A stretch of DNA of 64,000 bases from Halochromatium roseum (GCF_016653315.1 NZ_NHSH01000051.1:48254-112253), one strand, 5' to 3'. Counted from the first letter of the stretch, positions 54,285 through 63,591 are shown. Numbers and translations: made by a program. Notes: a model not told the origin generated them from the sequence alone.

Positions 54285-54449
54285 GTGGCCACGCATCGCA
54301 GCGGCTATAGCCACTTCGACAGCCTCATCATCGCAACGGATCTTTCCACTGGCTGCGATATCCTTTGGACTGAGGATCTCCAGCACGGGCAGCCCGTCGA
54401 TGGAATGCCGAGGCTGATCAATCCCTTCTCGGTAATTGGCGCATCCTGA
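54285..54449 (+). pseudogene. C-terminal fragment of a PIN-domain toxin
   Basis: A 54-codon open stretch without start reads [20 protein letters not shown] then EDLQHGQPVDGMPRLINPF and a stop at 54449. This is the typical end of a VapC-like PIN protein (DxLIIAxA...TEDLQHG). The N-terminal half is missing. Its end overlaps antisense with the 3' end of the K+ channel gene. Confidence 0.75.
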
Positions 54450-54963
54450 GCGGCTGTTCTTTACCGGCCTTGGCGCGGCTCCTAGGTTCCTCGGCGGCGG
54501 CTGGGTGCGATTTGATCCAATGCTCTCCGCGCACGTAGCTGCCCCAGCTGCGTTGCACGACGGCGAAGAGCAAGGCCGTTGACCAGCCGAGGAGCAGCAC
54601 CCCGTTTAGGGCCTCGATACCGGAGAGGATGCGCCATTGCTCGGTCGCCAGGGTGATGTCGCCATAGCCGACCGTGGTGAAGGTGATGGCGGAGAAATAC
54701 AGGGCCTGCTCCAGGGTGCCGATCGGGGTCACCGGCGTCAGCAGCCGATAGGCCAAGGCCCAGACCAGGATCTGCAGCCAATGTAAGAGCAGCAGCCCGA
54801 GCGCGGTCAGGATCACGGCCGCGAGGGCACGTCGCGGTAGCAGCTGGCCATCTGGCCCAACATGATGACGCGCCAGAAAACGGATCAACGCCATGGAGCC
54901 AAGGCCCTGGATCAGGACCGTGATCACGACCAGCAAGGCGCCGGTGAGCAGGGGCAGGGTCAT
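54418..54963 (-). CDS. Two-transmembrane potassium channel subunit
   Basis: 181 residues. Four hydrophobic segments: an N-terminal pair, then the pore unit, in which the selectivity filter TTVGYGD (96-102) lies between a pore helix (LEQALYFSAITF) and the last helix (ALNGVLLLGWSTALLFAVV). It should conduct K+ across the inner membrane as a tetramer. No regulatory RCK domain is fused; the C-terminal tail is short and charged. It stands alone between a PIN-gene fragment and the RND operon. Confidence 0.88.
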   Translation of the reverse strand: MTLPLLTGALLVVITVLIQGLGSMALIRFLARHHVGPDGQLLPRRALAAVILTALGLLLLHWLQILVWALAYRLLTPVTPIGTLEQALYFSAITFTTVGYGDITLATEQWRILSGIEALNGVLLLGWSTALLFAVVQRSWGSYVRGEHWIKSHPAAAEEPRSRAKAGKEQPLRMRQLPRRD

Positions 54964-55056
54964 GGCATCACGGCATGGATCACTCGACTGCTTTCCGAAG
55001 GGGCGCGGTCATGACGTTGGCCCGTCTTTTGCACATCACCTGCCGCGGTGCGATGC

Positions 55057-58000
55057 TCATGTCGTGCTTGGCGACGCGCCTCCGGTGGTGCCGAGCCTCT
55101 GCGCGCTCGCCATGGATGCTGTCTGCCCCTCTTTGATTCCAAACAGGATCGCATACAAGGTTGGCACCAGGATCAGCGTCAGCAGGGTCGCAAAACCCAG
55201 GCCCGCCATCATGGTGATCGACATATTGACGAAGAAGACATCAGGCAGCAGCGGGATCAAACCCAGAATCGTGGTCGATGCGGCCAAGACGACGGGGCGC
55301 ATGCGGCTGACACCAGAATCGAGAATCGCCGTGTAGCCCGGTTTGCCGCTCGCGATCTGTTGGTCGATCTCCTCGATCAGCACGATCGCGTTCTTGATCA
55401 ACAGACCGACCAACGCCAGGGCGCCGAGCATCGACATGAAGTCGAACGCGGCATTGGCGCCCAGCAGCCCCGCGGTAATGCCGATGATCGCCATCGGCAC
55501 CGTGAGCCAGATGATCAGTGGCTGGCGGATCTTGCCGAAGAGCAGGATGCTGACCAGGATCATCGCCAGGAAGCTCGGCGGCAGCACGCCCATCAGCGCG
55601 CTCTGGGCCTTGGTCTGGTCTTCATACTCTCCGCCCCAGGACAGGCTGTAGCCCGGTGGCAATGCCATCGCCTCGATTTGCGGGCGCAGGCGCTCGAACA
55701 GCGGCGAGGCCAGCGGCCCGCGCGGGTTGGCCGAGGCGATGATGGTCTGCTGGCGGTCGCGTCCGCCGATGACCTGGTTCTCCCAAATGGTTTCGAAGCC
55801 ACTGACCACCTGGGCGATGGGCACTGAGCGCTGCAGCACTGGGCTCCAGACCTGCACATCCTGGATGCTGTCGACATCGACGCGCTCGCCGAGCGGTGCC
55901 CGCACCAGGATCGGCAGCAGGCGCTCGCCGTCGCGATAGAACCCGACCTGCACGCCATCGAAGGCATACTGCATGGCCTTGGCGACGTCCTCGCGGGTCA
56001 CGCCGAGCTGGCGCCCGACCTGCTCGTTGAACACCGGGCGGATCACCTTCACCGGCTCGCGCCAGTCGTCGCGGATCTCCTTCGCATCCGGGTCGGCGTG
56101 CATGATGGCCTTGGCCTCATTGGCCAGCTCACGCAGCACTGCCGGGTCTGGGCCGCTGAAGCGCGCCTCGATCTTGCTGTCGCGCCCGGGGCCGATCATC
56201 AGCGTCTTGATGATCGGATCGGTCCAGTAGAGCTCCTCGCGCATGAACTCGTCGGCCTGCTCCCAGACCTCGGCGATGCGCTCGCGGGTATCGGTATAGA
56301 CCACGATCTGCGCATAGGATGGGGTCTGGTCCTTGGAGTCATAGGTCAGCACGAAGCGCTGATGGGGTCCGCCGATCACCGAGCTGGTGCTGACCACGCC
56401 TTCCAGGCTGCGCAGGTAGTCGGAGACCTTGAGCGCGTCCTCGCGGGTCTTACGGATATCGGTCCCTTCCGGCTCCCACAGATCAACGAAGAAGAGCGGC
56501 GTGTTGGAACTCGGAAAGAAGGCCTGCTTGACGTAGCCAAAGCCCCAGAGCGAGATCACGAAGAGCGCGACCACGCCGCCGACGGTCAGCCAACGAAAGC
56601 GCAGTGCACCGGCGACCAGGCCGCGATAGATACGGAAAGGTGCCGCGTTATAGGCCGCGCCCTCGTCCGCGTCATCGCCGCTGCCGACCTTGAGCAGCAG
56701 GGCGCAGAGCAGCGGCGTGGTGCTGATCGCGGTGATCCAAGACAGCAGCAGCGAGATCAGGATCACATAGAACAGCGAATTGGCGAACTCGCCGGTACTG
56801 TCCTGCGAGAAGCCGATGCCGGCAAAGGCGAGGATGCCGATGACCGTGCCGCCGAGCAGCGCCCAGATGGTCTTACCGACGGTCTCGCTCGCGGCCTGCT
56901 CCGGGCGCATCCCGGCGTTCATGCGCACCATCATCCCTTCGGCGACGACGATGGCGTTGTCGACCAGCATGCCGAGCGCGATGACCAGGGCGCCAAGCGA
57001 GATGCGCTGCAGCTCGATCCCGGCCAAGGCCATGATAAACAGCGTCCCGGCCACGGTGATCAGCAGCACCGCGCCAATGATGAAGCCGACCCGCAGGCCC
57101 ATGAACAGCAGCAGTACGACGATGACGATCGCCACCGCTTGCGCAACGCTGATGATGAAGCCGTTGACCGACGTGTCGACCACCTCGGGCTGGTTGTAGA
57201 TGGCCTTCAGCTCCATGCCGAGCGGGATATCGCCCTCGAGCGCGGCGAGTCGTTCATTGAGCTGACGGCCGACCTCGACCACGTTTTGCCCGCCCATCAC
57301 CGAGATGCCAAGGGTCAGCGCCGGCTGGCCGTCTTGATAGTAGTAGCGGTTGGGTACGTCGACATAGGCGCGGCGGATCTCGGCGATGTCCGAGATGCGC
57401 AGCACGCGTTTATCCTCGGAGCTGATCAGCGCATCGCCGATCGACTGCACGGACTCGGACTCACCAGTCGGCCAGATGCGCAGATACTGCTCGCCGACGA
57501 CGATGTTGCCGGCATCGGCGACCAGATTCTGCGACTGTAGCACCGCGCCGATGGTCGCGAGCGGGATCCCGAGTTCGCCGAGGCGGGCGCGCGAGATCTC
57601 CAGATAGGCGACCTCCTGCTGCTCGCCGCCGATCACGATCTTGCGGATGCCGGGCACCAGGATCAGCTGCTTCTTGAGATGATCGGCGGTATCCCAAAGG
57701 TCGCGCCAGGTATAGCCTTCGCCGGTCAGCGCGAGATAGATGCCGTAGACATCGGCAAAGCTATCGACCACGATCGGCGGCTGCGCCCCGGGTGGCAATT
57801 TGTGCTGCATGTCGGCGATCTTGCGCCGCAGCTCGTCGTAGATGTCCGGGAAGTCGGCGCCGCGATACTGGTCCTTGAACTCGATGGTGATGTCGGACAT
57901 GCCCGGCCGCGAGACCGAGCGCTTGATTCCTTTGACCTGCTCCATCAGCTGGATGGCCTCCTCGACGTGGTAGCTGACCTCGTCTTGGACCTGCTGCGCC

Positions 58001-58164
58001 GACGCGCCTGGATAAAAGGTAATGATCTTGGCCAGCTTGACCGTGAACGCCGGGTCCTCGAGCTTGCCCATGCTCTGAAAGCCCCAGATGCCACCGCCGA
58101 CCAGGACGATGACCAGCAGCCAGGAGATGACCGGCGTCTTGACGGAGTATTCGGCGATATTCAC
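55057..58164 (-). CDS. RND-family efflux permease
   Basis: 1035 residues, the usual length of AcrB-like proton-driven efflux pumps. Visible are the first helix (VISWLLVIVLVGGGIWGF), the proton-relay helix (GMLVDNAIVVAEGMM, with DN in place of the AcrB DD pair), the FAGIGFSQDSTGEF periplasmic start of the second half, and the late helices with LIKNAIVLIEEID. The substrate range cannot be read; the sequence resembles hydrophobe/amphiphile pumps more than CzcA metal pumps. It overlaps the adaptor gene by 4 bases. No outer-membrane factor is encoded nearby. Confidence 0.93.
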   Translation of the reverse strand: MNIAEYSVKTPVISWLLVIVLVGGGIWGFQSMGKLEDPAFTVKLAKIITFYPGASAQQVQDEVSYHVEEAIQLMEQVKGIKRSVSRPGMSDITIEFKDQYRGADFPDIYDELRRKIADMQHKLPPGAQPPIVVDSFADVYGIYLALTGEGYTWRDLWDTADHLKKQLILVPGIRKIVIGGEQQEVAYLEISRARLGELGIPLATIGAVLQSQNLVADAGNIVVGEQYLRIWPTGESESVQSIGDALISSEDKRVLRISDIAEIRRAYVDVPNRYYYQDGQPALTLGISVMGGQNVVEVGRQLNERLAALEGDIPLGMELKAIYNQPEVVDTSVNGFIISVAQAVAIVIVVLLLFMGLRVGFIIGAVLLITVAGTLFIMALAGIELQRISLGALVIALGMLVDNAIVVAEGMMVRMNAGMRPEQAASETVGKTIWALLGGTVIGILAFAGIGFSQDSTGEFANSLFYVILISLLLSWITAISTTPLLCALLLKVGSGDDADEGAAYNAAPFRIYRGLVAGALRFRWLTVGGVVALFVISLWGFGYVKQAFFPSSNTPLFFVDLWEPEGTDIRKTREDALKVSDYLRSLEGVVSTSSVIGGPHQRFVLTYDSKDQTPSYAQIVVYTDTRERIAEVWEQADEFMREELYWTDPIIKTLMIGPGRDSKIEARFSGPDPAVLRELANEAKAIMHADPDAKEIRDDWREPVKVIRPVFNEQVGRQLGVTREDVAKAMQYAFDGVQVGFYRDGERLLPILVRAPLGERVDVDSIQDVQVWSPVLQRSVPIAQVVSGFETIWENQVIGGRDRQQTIIASANPRGPLASPLFERLRPQIEAMALPPGYSLSWGGEYEDQTKAQSALMGVLPPSFLAMILVSILLFGKIRQPLIIWLTVPMAIIGITAGLLGANAAFDFMSMLGALALVGLLIKNAIVLIEEIDQQIASGKPGYTAILDSGVSRMRPVVLAASTTILGLIPLLPDVFFVNMSITMMAGLGFATLLTLILVPTLYAILFGIKEGQTASMASAQRLGTTGGASPSTT

Positions 58165-59366
58165 GAGGACGGGCCCTCGCTGGTCGGCCTGACCGGAACC
58201 TCATCCGCGCGCGGTTCGGCCTCCTCGCGTTGCGTCAGCAGACGCACCTCCATGCCGTCCGCTAGGTAGCCAACGCCGGCCACCACCACCCGCTGTCCAG
58301 GCTCGAGCCCGCCCTCGACCTCGATCGAGCTGCCGGTCAGGCGCCCGACCTCAACCGGCACCTTGCGGACGCTCAGTGCTGGCTCCTCGACCACCCAGAC
58401 GAAGGGCTCGAGCTCAGCATCGGCGGTCACCGCGGTGGCTGGTAGACTGAAGACGCGCTCGCCTGCCGTGACCTTGCTGAGATCAGCCGTGACCGTGGCG
58501 GTCATGCCTGGGAAGACCATGAAGTCCGCCGGGGCGGGCATGCTGTAGGTGACCTCGAAGGTCTGGGTCGCGGCGTCGGCGCGGGTCGAGACCTCGCGCA
58601 TCGTCAGGGCAAAGCGCTTGCCGGGATGGTTATCGAATGAGGCCCAGGTCGGCACCTGGTCCCTGGTCGACTGATCCTCCCCATTCCTCGGCCGCAGGCT
58701 GCGGATGATGTTTTCCGGCACCGCCACCTTGACCTGCAGGCTATTGTTGTCCTGCATCGCCAGCACCGGCTGCTTGGCCTGCACCTCCTCGAAGCGCTCG
58801 ACGTAGCGCTGGCTGATGGTGCCGTCAAACGAGGCCTTGAGCTGGGTGTAGTCCAGATCCTGCTGCGCGCGCTCGAGCGCCGCCTGGGCATTCTTGAACT
58901 CGGCTTCCTTGGCGTCGAAATCGGTGCGCGAGATGAAGCCGTCTTTGACCAACTCCTGCGCGCGCTTAAAGTCGTTCTCGGCGCGATCGAAGGTGGCCTG
59001 GGCGTCGCGGGCGGCGATCTCGTAGTCGGTGGCATCAAGGGTGATCAGCACGTCGCCTTCGTTGACCTGATCACCCTCTTTGACTAGCAGTTCCTTGACG
59101 GTGCCGGGAACGCGAAAGGCGAGCTCCGCTTTGGCTTCGGCATCCACTCGGCCTGGGAAACTGCGCTCGCCGCCGAGGTCGGGCGACGCGACCAGCAGCG
59201 TCTTCACCGGTCGCACTGGTGGTGGACCCTCGGGAGCGGCCTCTTGTGAGCAGCCGGACAGGACAAGACAGCAAGGCAACAGCAGGAGCGTCACAACCGG
59301 CGCGCCAACTTGGAATGACTGATGTTTGGACACGATAAAACACCCGGTCGTTTGCAATGAGGACAT
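58161..59366 (-). CDS. RND periplasmic adaptor (membrane fusion protein), lipoprotein
   Basis: About 401 residues from the ATG at 59366; a GTG at 59333 would give a neater 28-residue lipoprotein signal ending in LVLSGC. The body shows the lipoyl-type segment (VPGTVKELLVKEGDQVNEGD), an alpha-hairpin (ATFDRAENDFKRAQELVKD, then NAQAALERAQQDLDYTQLKA) and C-terminal beta-barrel parts. It bridges the permease to an outer-membrane channel. A 4-base overlap with the permease gene shows an operon. Confidence 0.92.
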   Translation of the reverse strand: MSSLQTTGCFIVSKHQSFQVGAPVVTLLLLPCCLVLSGCSQEAAPEGPPPVRPVKTLLVASPDLGGERSFPGRVDAEAKAELAFRVPGTVKELLVKEGDQVNEGDVLITLDATDYEIAARDAQATFDRAENDFKRAQELVKDGFISRTDFDAKEAEFKNAQAALERAQQDLDYTQLKASFDGTISQRYVERFEEVQAKQPVLAMQDNNSLQVKVAVPENIIRSLRPRNGEDQSTRDQVPTWASFDNHPGKRFALTMREVSTRADAATQTFEVTYSMPAPADFMVFPGMTATVTADLSKVTAGERVFSLPATAVTADAELEPFVWVVEEPALSVRKVPVEVGRLTGSSIEVEGGLEPGQRVVVAGVGYLADGMEVRLLTQREEAEPRADEVPVRPTSEGPSS

Positions 59367-59462
59367 CGTTTTGGCAATGGTAGCCGAATTGCGCATGGCG
59401 GAAGTGGGTTCTGAACGCTTCCCCCAGGCAATTTTCAGCGCATTGACCCGGTGAGACAGGCG

Positions 59463-59667
59463 AAACCCGATCCATCAGCAACAAGCCCCAGCCATCGGGC
59501 AATGAGTCGGCGAACACCCCGTGCAGCCCGGCATGCGGCCTGCGCGGCGCGGCCTGCAGCGAGGCGTCGTATGTCAGGCCAAAGGGCGAGAGATTTGCAA
59601 ACCGCGCCAGATCGTCGCTCGCGTACTGGAAAAAGACCCCCCGCCGGTTCTGCGCGTCGCAAGCCAC
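59463..59667 (-). pseudogene. HipA N-terminal fragment
   Basis: About 66 codons without a proper start: NRRGVFFQYASDDLARFANL then SPFGLTYDASLQ and GLHGVFADSLPDGWGLLLMD. This is the N-terminal region of HipA-family kinase toxins (ELSPF...GVFADSLPDGWG). The frame continues without similarity after LMDRV. The following HipA segment (DRLAFV...GALSYEP) is found separately at 62929-63374. Confidence 0.75.
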
Positions 59668-59679
59668 GCTGCCCCTGAT

Positions 59680-60291
59680 TCACCCCAAGGCTTCGCGAAA
59701 CAGCCGCACCGCGTCGTATTGATCGGCCACCGCGAGACAGCGATCCATCAGCTGTGCGTCGAGGCCCGGCAGCAAGCGGCTGTGCGTGGCCTGGGCATAG
59801 CCGTCAACGCCGAGGTGATGGATCAGCAGATGGCCCTTGCGCCAGATCCAGACCTCTGGGATACCTTTGGCCTGATACAGCGGCAACTTGCTCAGAGCAT
59901 CGCTGCTGATGACTACCTCGATGACCAGATCGGGCACGGCCTTGTCCTGCCCGAAGCAATAGGACTCATCCGGCTCCCCAGCGGCGAATTCAGACTCCCT
60001 GAGTGTGAAGCCGCCACGACCGTAGTAGCGCAGGCCCCTGATTTGGCAATAGGTGTCGACGAAGTACCCCAAGGTTCTCTTATGACGCTCATGACGCTCG
60101 CCAACCGGTGACATGATCTCGAGTACCCCGTCGATATAGGTCAGGCGCAAGGATTTCGTCTCGGGGAACAAGGCCGTGAGTTGCTCGAACCGCTGCCAGG
60201 AACAGGGTGCGATCTCCACCCGATGCTCCTCGGTCGGTGGATCGAACGCCGTCGCTGGCCGCTCGCCGGACACTTCCGCGATGCTGTTCAT
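59680..60291 (-). CDS. Uma2 family (DUF820) endonuclease-like protein
   Basis: 203 residues from the ATG at 60291; an upstream ATG at 60333 is less likely. Conserved Uma2 elements are LRLTYIDGVLEIMSPVGERH, GLRYYGRGGFTLRESE, AVPDLVIEVVISSDALSKLP (PD and E-V of the nuclease-like core) and GIPEVWIWRKG. It has normal length, unlike the copy at 9090. Such proteins occur in many copies in phototrophs and filamentous bacteria; their role is unsettled. Confidence 0.85.
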   Translation of the reverse strand: MNSIAEVSGERPATAFDPPTEEHRVEIAPCSWQRFEQLTALFPETKSLRLTYIDGVLEIMSPVGERHERHKRTLGYFVDTYCQIRGLRYYGRGGFTLRESEFAAGEPDESYCFGQDKAVPDLVIEVVISSDALSKLPLYQAKGIPEVWIWRKGHLLIHHLGVDGYAQATHSRLLPGLDAQLMDRCLAVADQYDAVRLFREALG

Positions 60292-60345
60292 TGATGCCCC
60301 CCTCAAGAAAGATCGTCTCAATGGCAGGTTCATTGGCCTGTCCCC

Positions 60346-62532
60346 CTAGGGCTTGCCAAGGATGACGTAGCCAGTGGTATCGCCATCACCCGAGAGCCCA
60401 AGCCCAAAGTAGAACGGGCCAAGCCAGGTGTCGGCGCCAAAGAACAGGCTGCTGCCGTAGCGGGTTTCGCTGGGGTTCAGCTCCTCGAGGACGTCCCACA
60501 GACGCCCGACCTCCAGTGATCCGCCGAGATAGAGGCCCTTGCCGAGCGGCGGGGTAAGCGTGGTCAGCTGATATTGGTAGACCAGGCTGCCGAAGGCGTA
60601 CTGGTTGCCGCGGAACTGCTCGTTGGCGTAACCGGAGAGCTTGAGGAAGCCGCCGAGTGGGAACTGATTGTAGTAGGGCATGGTGTCGCCAAATGAGCTG
60701 CCAGCGCGCAGGTTCAGCGCCAGCGTGCTGGGACCGCTGCTGAGCGCCTGGCCGGCCTGGAGTTCAGTCCTGAAGTACTGCCGGTCGGCGCCGAGGGACT
60801 CGAGCGGCGCGAACAGGTCCGCCATGAGATAAGCGCCCTGACGGGCGAGCGCCCCGCTGTCGCGGGTGTCGTATAGCAGCCGGGAGCGGATGCCGGTCTC
60901 GTTGAAGTGATCCTCGGGGACCAGCGAGGTGCCGGTATCGAGCCGGGCGTCGGCGCCCCCCGCGAGCAGGCCGAATCGCAGCTCGGCGAAGCGCCCTAGT
61001 GTGGCGCCGAGGTCGAGGCCGACGCGGGCGCGCGCGATGTCATAGCGGGCGATCCGGTTGCCTCCCCGGAAGACGCTGAGCGGGATCTTGCCCCAGTCAA
61101 CATAAGGGGCGACAAAGAGGGTGCGGCCGCGATCGAGCGGCTGATAGAACTCCGAGAACAGCTCCGGTTCGTTGCCGAGGTTGACCGTGCTCAGCCATTC
61201 GCCGCCGAGCGCGTTGATCCAGGTCTGGCGATAGGTGGCGCGCAAGCCGAACCGGCTGTCGCCCTCGAAATCGCTGGTCAGGCCGAGGCCGAAGCTCAGA
61301 TAGCCCGGTCCCCAGGCCTTTTCGACCGCGTCGACGATCAGCAGGTTGCGTCCATCCTCGCGCTCGACGCGGTAGTTGATGCGCTCGAAGTCGCCGCGGC
61401 CATAGAGGCGGTTGAGATCGTCCTCGAGCTGCTGGCGATCGAGCGGCTGGCCCTGGTGGCGCTCCACCACCGGCTCGAACAGGTCGCGGCTGACCCGTTC
61501 CAGGCCGACCACCTGGATCTCATCGATGTGCCCGATCGGCTGGCGCCGCCGCGCGACCGCTGCCCGCCAGGCGGCATAGTCGCTCGGGCTCAGGCCGAGG
61601 CCGGCGAGTTGGTCCGCGACCTGGCGCGCCGCCTCGACGCCGCTGGCGATCGCCTCGGGGCCGCGGTTGAAGTCGCCCGGGCCGATGCTGCCGAGCTGCG
61701 GTCGCACCAGGATGTCACGCCGCGGGTCGATCTCGGCGAGCGAGCGTTCCTCGTTCTGGGCGAAGACGAAGTTGATCATCTGCCCGAAGCTGCCTAGGAC
61801 CGTGTTCAGTTGCTCGCGGCTCGGCGGGGTGGAGTCGAGCTTGACCACGATCAGCCGATCGACGCCCATGGCGCGGGCGATATCGACCGGGAGGTTACGC
61901 ACCAGGCCGCCATCGACATAGATCCGATCCTCGGTCTCCAGGGGCGCGAACACGCCCGGCACCGCCATGCTGGCGCGCATCGCCAGCGGCAGCGGGCCTT
62001 GGTCGATGACCACCATCTCGCCGGTCTCCAGATCGGTGGCCACGGCGCGAAATGGGATCGGCAGTTGATCGAAATGCGCGACCCCTTCGGCGCCCTTGGT
62101 CAATTCGCTCAGGTAGAGCACCACCTCCTGCCCCGAGATCGCCCCCTTGGGCAGCCGGAACTCGCCATCGCGGCGGCCGACGGCAAAGCCAAAGGTCGGC
62201 CGCAGGCTCTGCTCCTTGCGCCGCATCGGCCACTCGGCGCGCGGCGGGTCGTCGTCGAACAGCTGATTCCAGTCGACCGAGGTTACCGCCCGTTCCATCT
62301 CGGCGGCGCCGAGGCCGGAGGCGTAGCCGCCACCGACCAGTGCGCCCATACTGGTGCCGGCGATGGCGTCGATCGGTATGCGCAGTTCCTCGAGTACCTT
62401 GAGCACGCCGATATGCGCCGAGCCCTTGGCGCCGCCACCGGCGAGCACCAGGCCGATGCGCGGGCGTGAGCCCTGATCCGCGGCCGCGGCGAAGGCGGCC
62501 AGCAAGCAGAGAATGGCGAACGCGAGCCTCAT
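60346..62532 (-). CDS. Patatin-like phospholipase fused to an Omp85-type barrel (type Vd-like)
   Basis: 728 residues from the ATG at 62532. A Sec signal (LAFAILCLLAAFAAA) is followed by a patatin domain: oxyanion motif AGGGAKGSAH, nucleophile GTSMG (S61) and DGG (D207), so the Ser-Asp dyad is intact. A POTRA-like segment (residues about 340-400, IDEIQVVGLERVSRDLFEPV) and a 16-stranded Omp85 barrel with the LSGYANEQFRGNQY motif follow. This is the PlpD/type Vd secretion layout: the lipase is carried through its own outer-membrane barrel. It lies among toxin-antitoxin relics. Confidence 0.9.
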   Translation of the reverse strand: MRLAFAILCLLAAFAAAADQGSRPRIGLVLAGGGAKGSAHIGVLKVLEELRIPIDAIAGTSMGALVGGGYASGLGAAEMERAVTSVDWNQLFDDDPPRAEWPMRRKEQSLRPTFGFAVGRRDGEFRLPKGAISGQEVVLYLSELTKGAEGVAHFDQLPIPFRAVATDLETGEMVVIDQGPLPLAMRASMAVPGVFAPLETEDRIYVDGGLVRNLPVDIARAMGVDRLIVVKLDSTPPSREQLNTVLGSFGQMINFVFAQNEERSLAEIDPRRDILVRPQLGSIGPGDFNRGPEAIASGVEAARQVADQLAGLGLSPSDYAAWRAAVARRRQPIGHIDEIQVVGLERVSRDLFEPVVERHQGQPLDRQQLEDDLNRLYGRGDFERINYRVEREDGRNLLIVDAVEKAWGPGYLSFGLGLTSDFEGDSRFGLRATYRQTWINALGGEWLSTVNLGNEPELFSEFYQPLDRGRTLFVAPYVDWGKIPLSVFRGGNRIARYDIARARVGLDLGATLGRFAELRFGLLAGGADARLDTGTSLVPEDHFNETGIRSRLLYDTRDSGALARQGAYLMADLFAPLESLGADRQYFRTELQAGQALSSGPSTLALNLRAGSSFGDTMPYYNQFPLGGFLKLSGYANEQFRGNQYAFGSLVYQYQLTTLTPPLGKGLYLGGSLEVGRLWDVLEELNPSETRYGSSLFFGADTWLGPFYFGLGLSGDGDTTGYVILGKP

Positions 62533-62561
62533 GATCCTTACTCGTCGATTGAAAGCGGCTG

Positions 62562-62867
62562 TCACATTAGCATGGTCTCTAGCAGGGTGACGATGCCGCG
62601 CGGATGCCGCAAGCGGCAGAACAACAACCTCCGGCTCCAGTCCGCCCAGCGGGCAAATTTGCGATCATCGAAGGAAGCCACTTGTTCGCAGTCCGGGTAA
62701 CTGGACAGATGCAGCGCGTCCGCAAAAATCAGCCGGATGCTGTCGTCGCGAACGCCGAGCCCTCTGGCGATCTCGCCAAAGCCGCTGATGCTCTCGGCCA
62801 CCTCGGCAATGACCGCGCGCGCTTGTCGCCAGTGCGCAAAATTGGCCTGAGCCGCCAATCGTTGCAT
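62562..62867 (-). pseudogene. PIN-domain toxin, C-terminal part
   Basis: 101 residues without the N-terminal strand and first Asp of a PIN domain. ESISGFGEIARGL, then IFADALHLSSYPDCEQVASF and DDRKFARWA match the C-terminal half of VapC-like toxins (FxDALHLA...TFDxxFAR). The preceding bases (62868-62928) do not supply the missing half in any frame I could follow. Confidence 0.6.
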
Positions 62868-62928
62868 CGCTTTGCGGGGTGGCGCCTTGCCAAAACCGGC
62901 AAAGGCAGTGGCATGCTCGCCATAGGGA

Positions 62929-63374
62929 CTAGGGCTGAAATTTCACCAGATAGGCCGTGCGACCTGGGCCGGGGGTCGTGCCACAGCTGTCGCGGTCTGT
63001 GTCCGACAGGTACAACTGGGCCTTGGGTCTGGCTCCGCCCGAGCTACCGACCCGAACCAGCTCGGCCAGCACCTCGGTGGTCTGGCCCTCGTAGAGGGCC
63101 TGTGCTTGTAAGCCAAGTTCACCGAGGTCGATACGCGTCTCGGTAACCGCAGGCTGCAGCGACGAGGGCGGCTCGTAGGACAAGGCCCCCAGACCGCGAT
63201 CAGCGACGAAGGCGAGCCGATCCAGCATTTCTTGATGGTCGGCGCCGGTACGGTACTGCGCGTCGCGAGCGCATGGCGCGAGAGCTTGAGTGTTTTCCGT
63301 CGCGCCTTGATCCAAGAAGCCAAGGCTTGCTGCACATCGAAGGCCGAGTGCAAGGAGAGCTGAACCATGGTCAT
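62929..63374 (-). pseudogene. Decayed hipBA locus: HipB start joined to a HipA interior
   Basis: From the ATG at 63374 about 48 codons encode a HipB-like helix-turn-helix start (ALASWIKARRKTLKLSRHAL, then TVPAPTIKK). At about 63230 the reading switches frame to a HipA segment: MLDRLAFVADRGLGALSYEP, LGLQAQALYEGQTTEVLAEL, SSGGARPKAQ and AYLVKFQP, ending at a stop. HipA normally continues after LVKF with its kinase core, which is absent. So a deletion fused the repressor start to the middle of the toxin gene, and the toxin is truncated. Confidence 0.7.
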
Positions 63375-63377
63375 AAA

Positions 63378-63393
63378 GGATACGATAGTATCT
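63378..63393. promoter_or_regulatory. HipB-type operator copy 1
   Basis: GGATA-CGATAG-TATCT, an inverted repeat four bases upstream of the hipB-like start (minus strand), where it would cover the ribosome-binding region. It pairs with a second copy 40 bases away. Confidence 0.55.
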
Positions 63394-63417
63394 TTTCTGA
63401 GCGATAACCGCTTAATT

Positions 63418-63433
63418 GGATACCATCATATCC
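63418..63433. promoter_or_regulatory. HipB-type operator copy 2
   Basis: GGATA-CCATCA-TATCC, a perfect 5-bp-arm inverted repeat with the same layout as copy 1. E. coli HipB binds inverted repeats built from the same TATCC/GGATA words. Beyond it, 63434-63591 holds no gene I can support. Confidence 0.55.
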
Positions 63434-63591
63434 TACTCGTTCAATCCGATTCGTGCATTCACCACCTGCCCGGCCACCTTAACGGACTGATTTCGAGCCT
63501 GGATCTAATGGTCTTGTCCTCGCCAACTTGCTTAGTGTGATGGACCCTGCGGAGATGAGCGAGTTTTCTTCGTTAACAAATCTTGACCTAA

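Noticed and set aside
56098..57540. Plus-strand open frame of 480 codons opposite the RND permease
   Set aside because: Composition is Asp/His/Gln/Arg-rich, typical of an antisense frame in GC-rich DNA; the RND permease is unambiguous.
59680..62867. Composite transposon carrying the patatin gene
   Set aside because: No transposase, terminal inverted repeats or target duplications were found around it.
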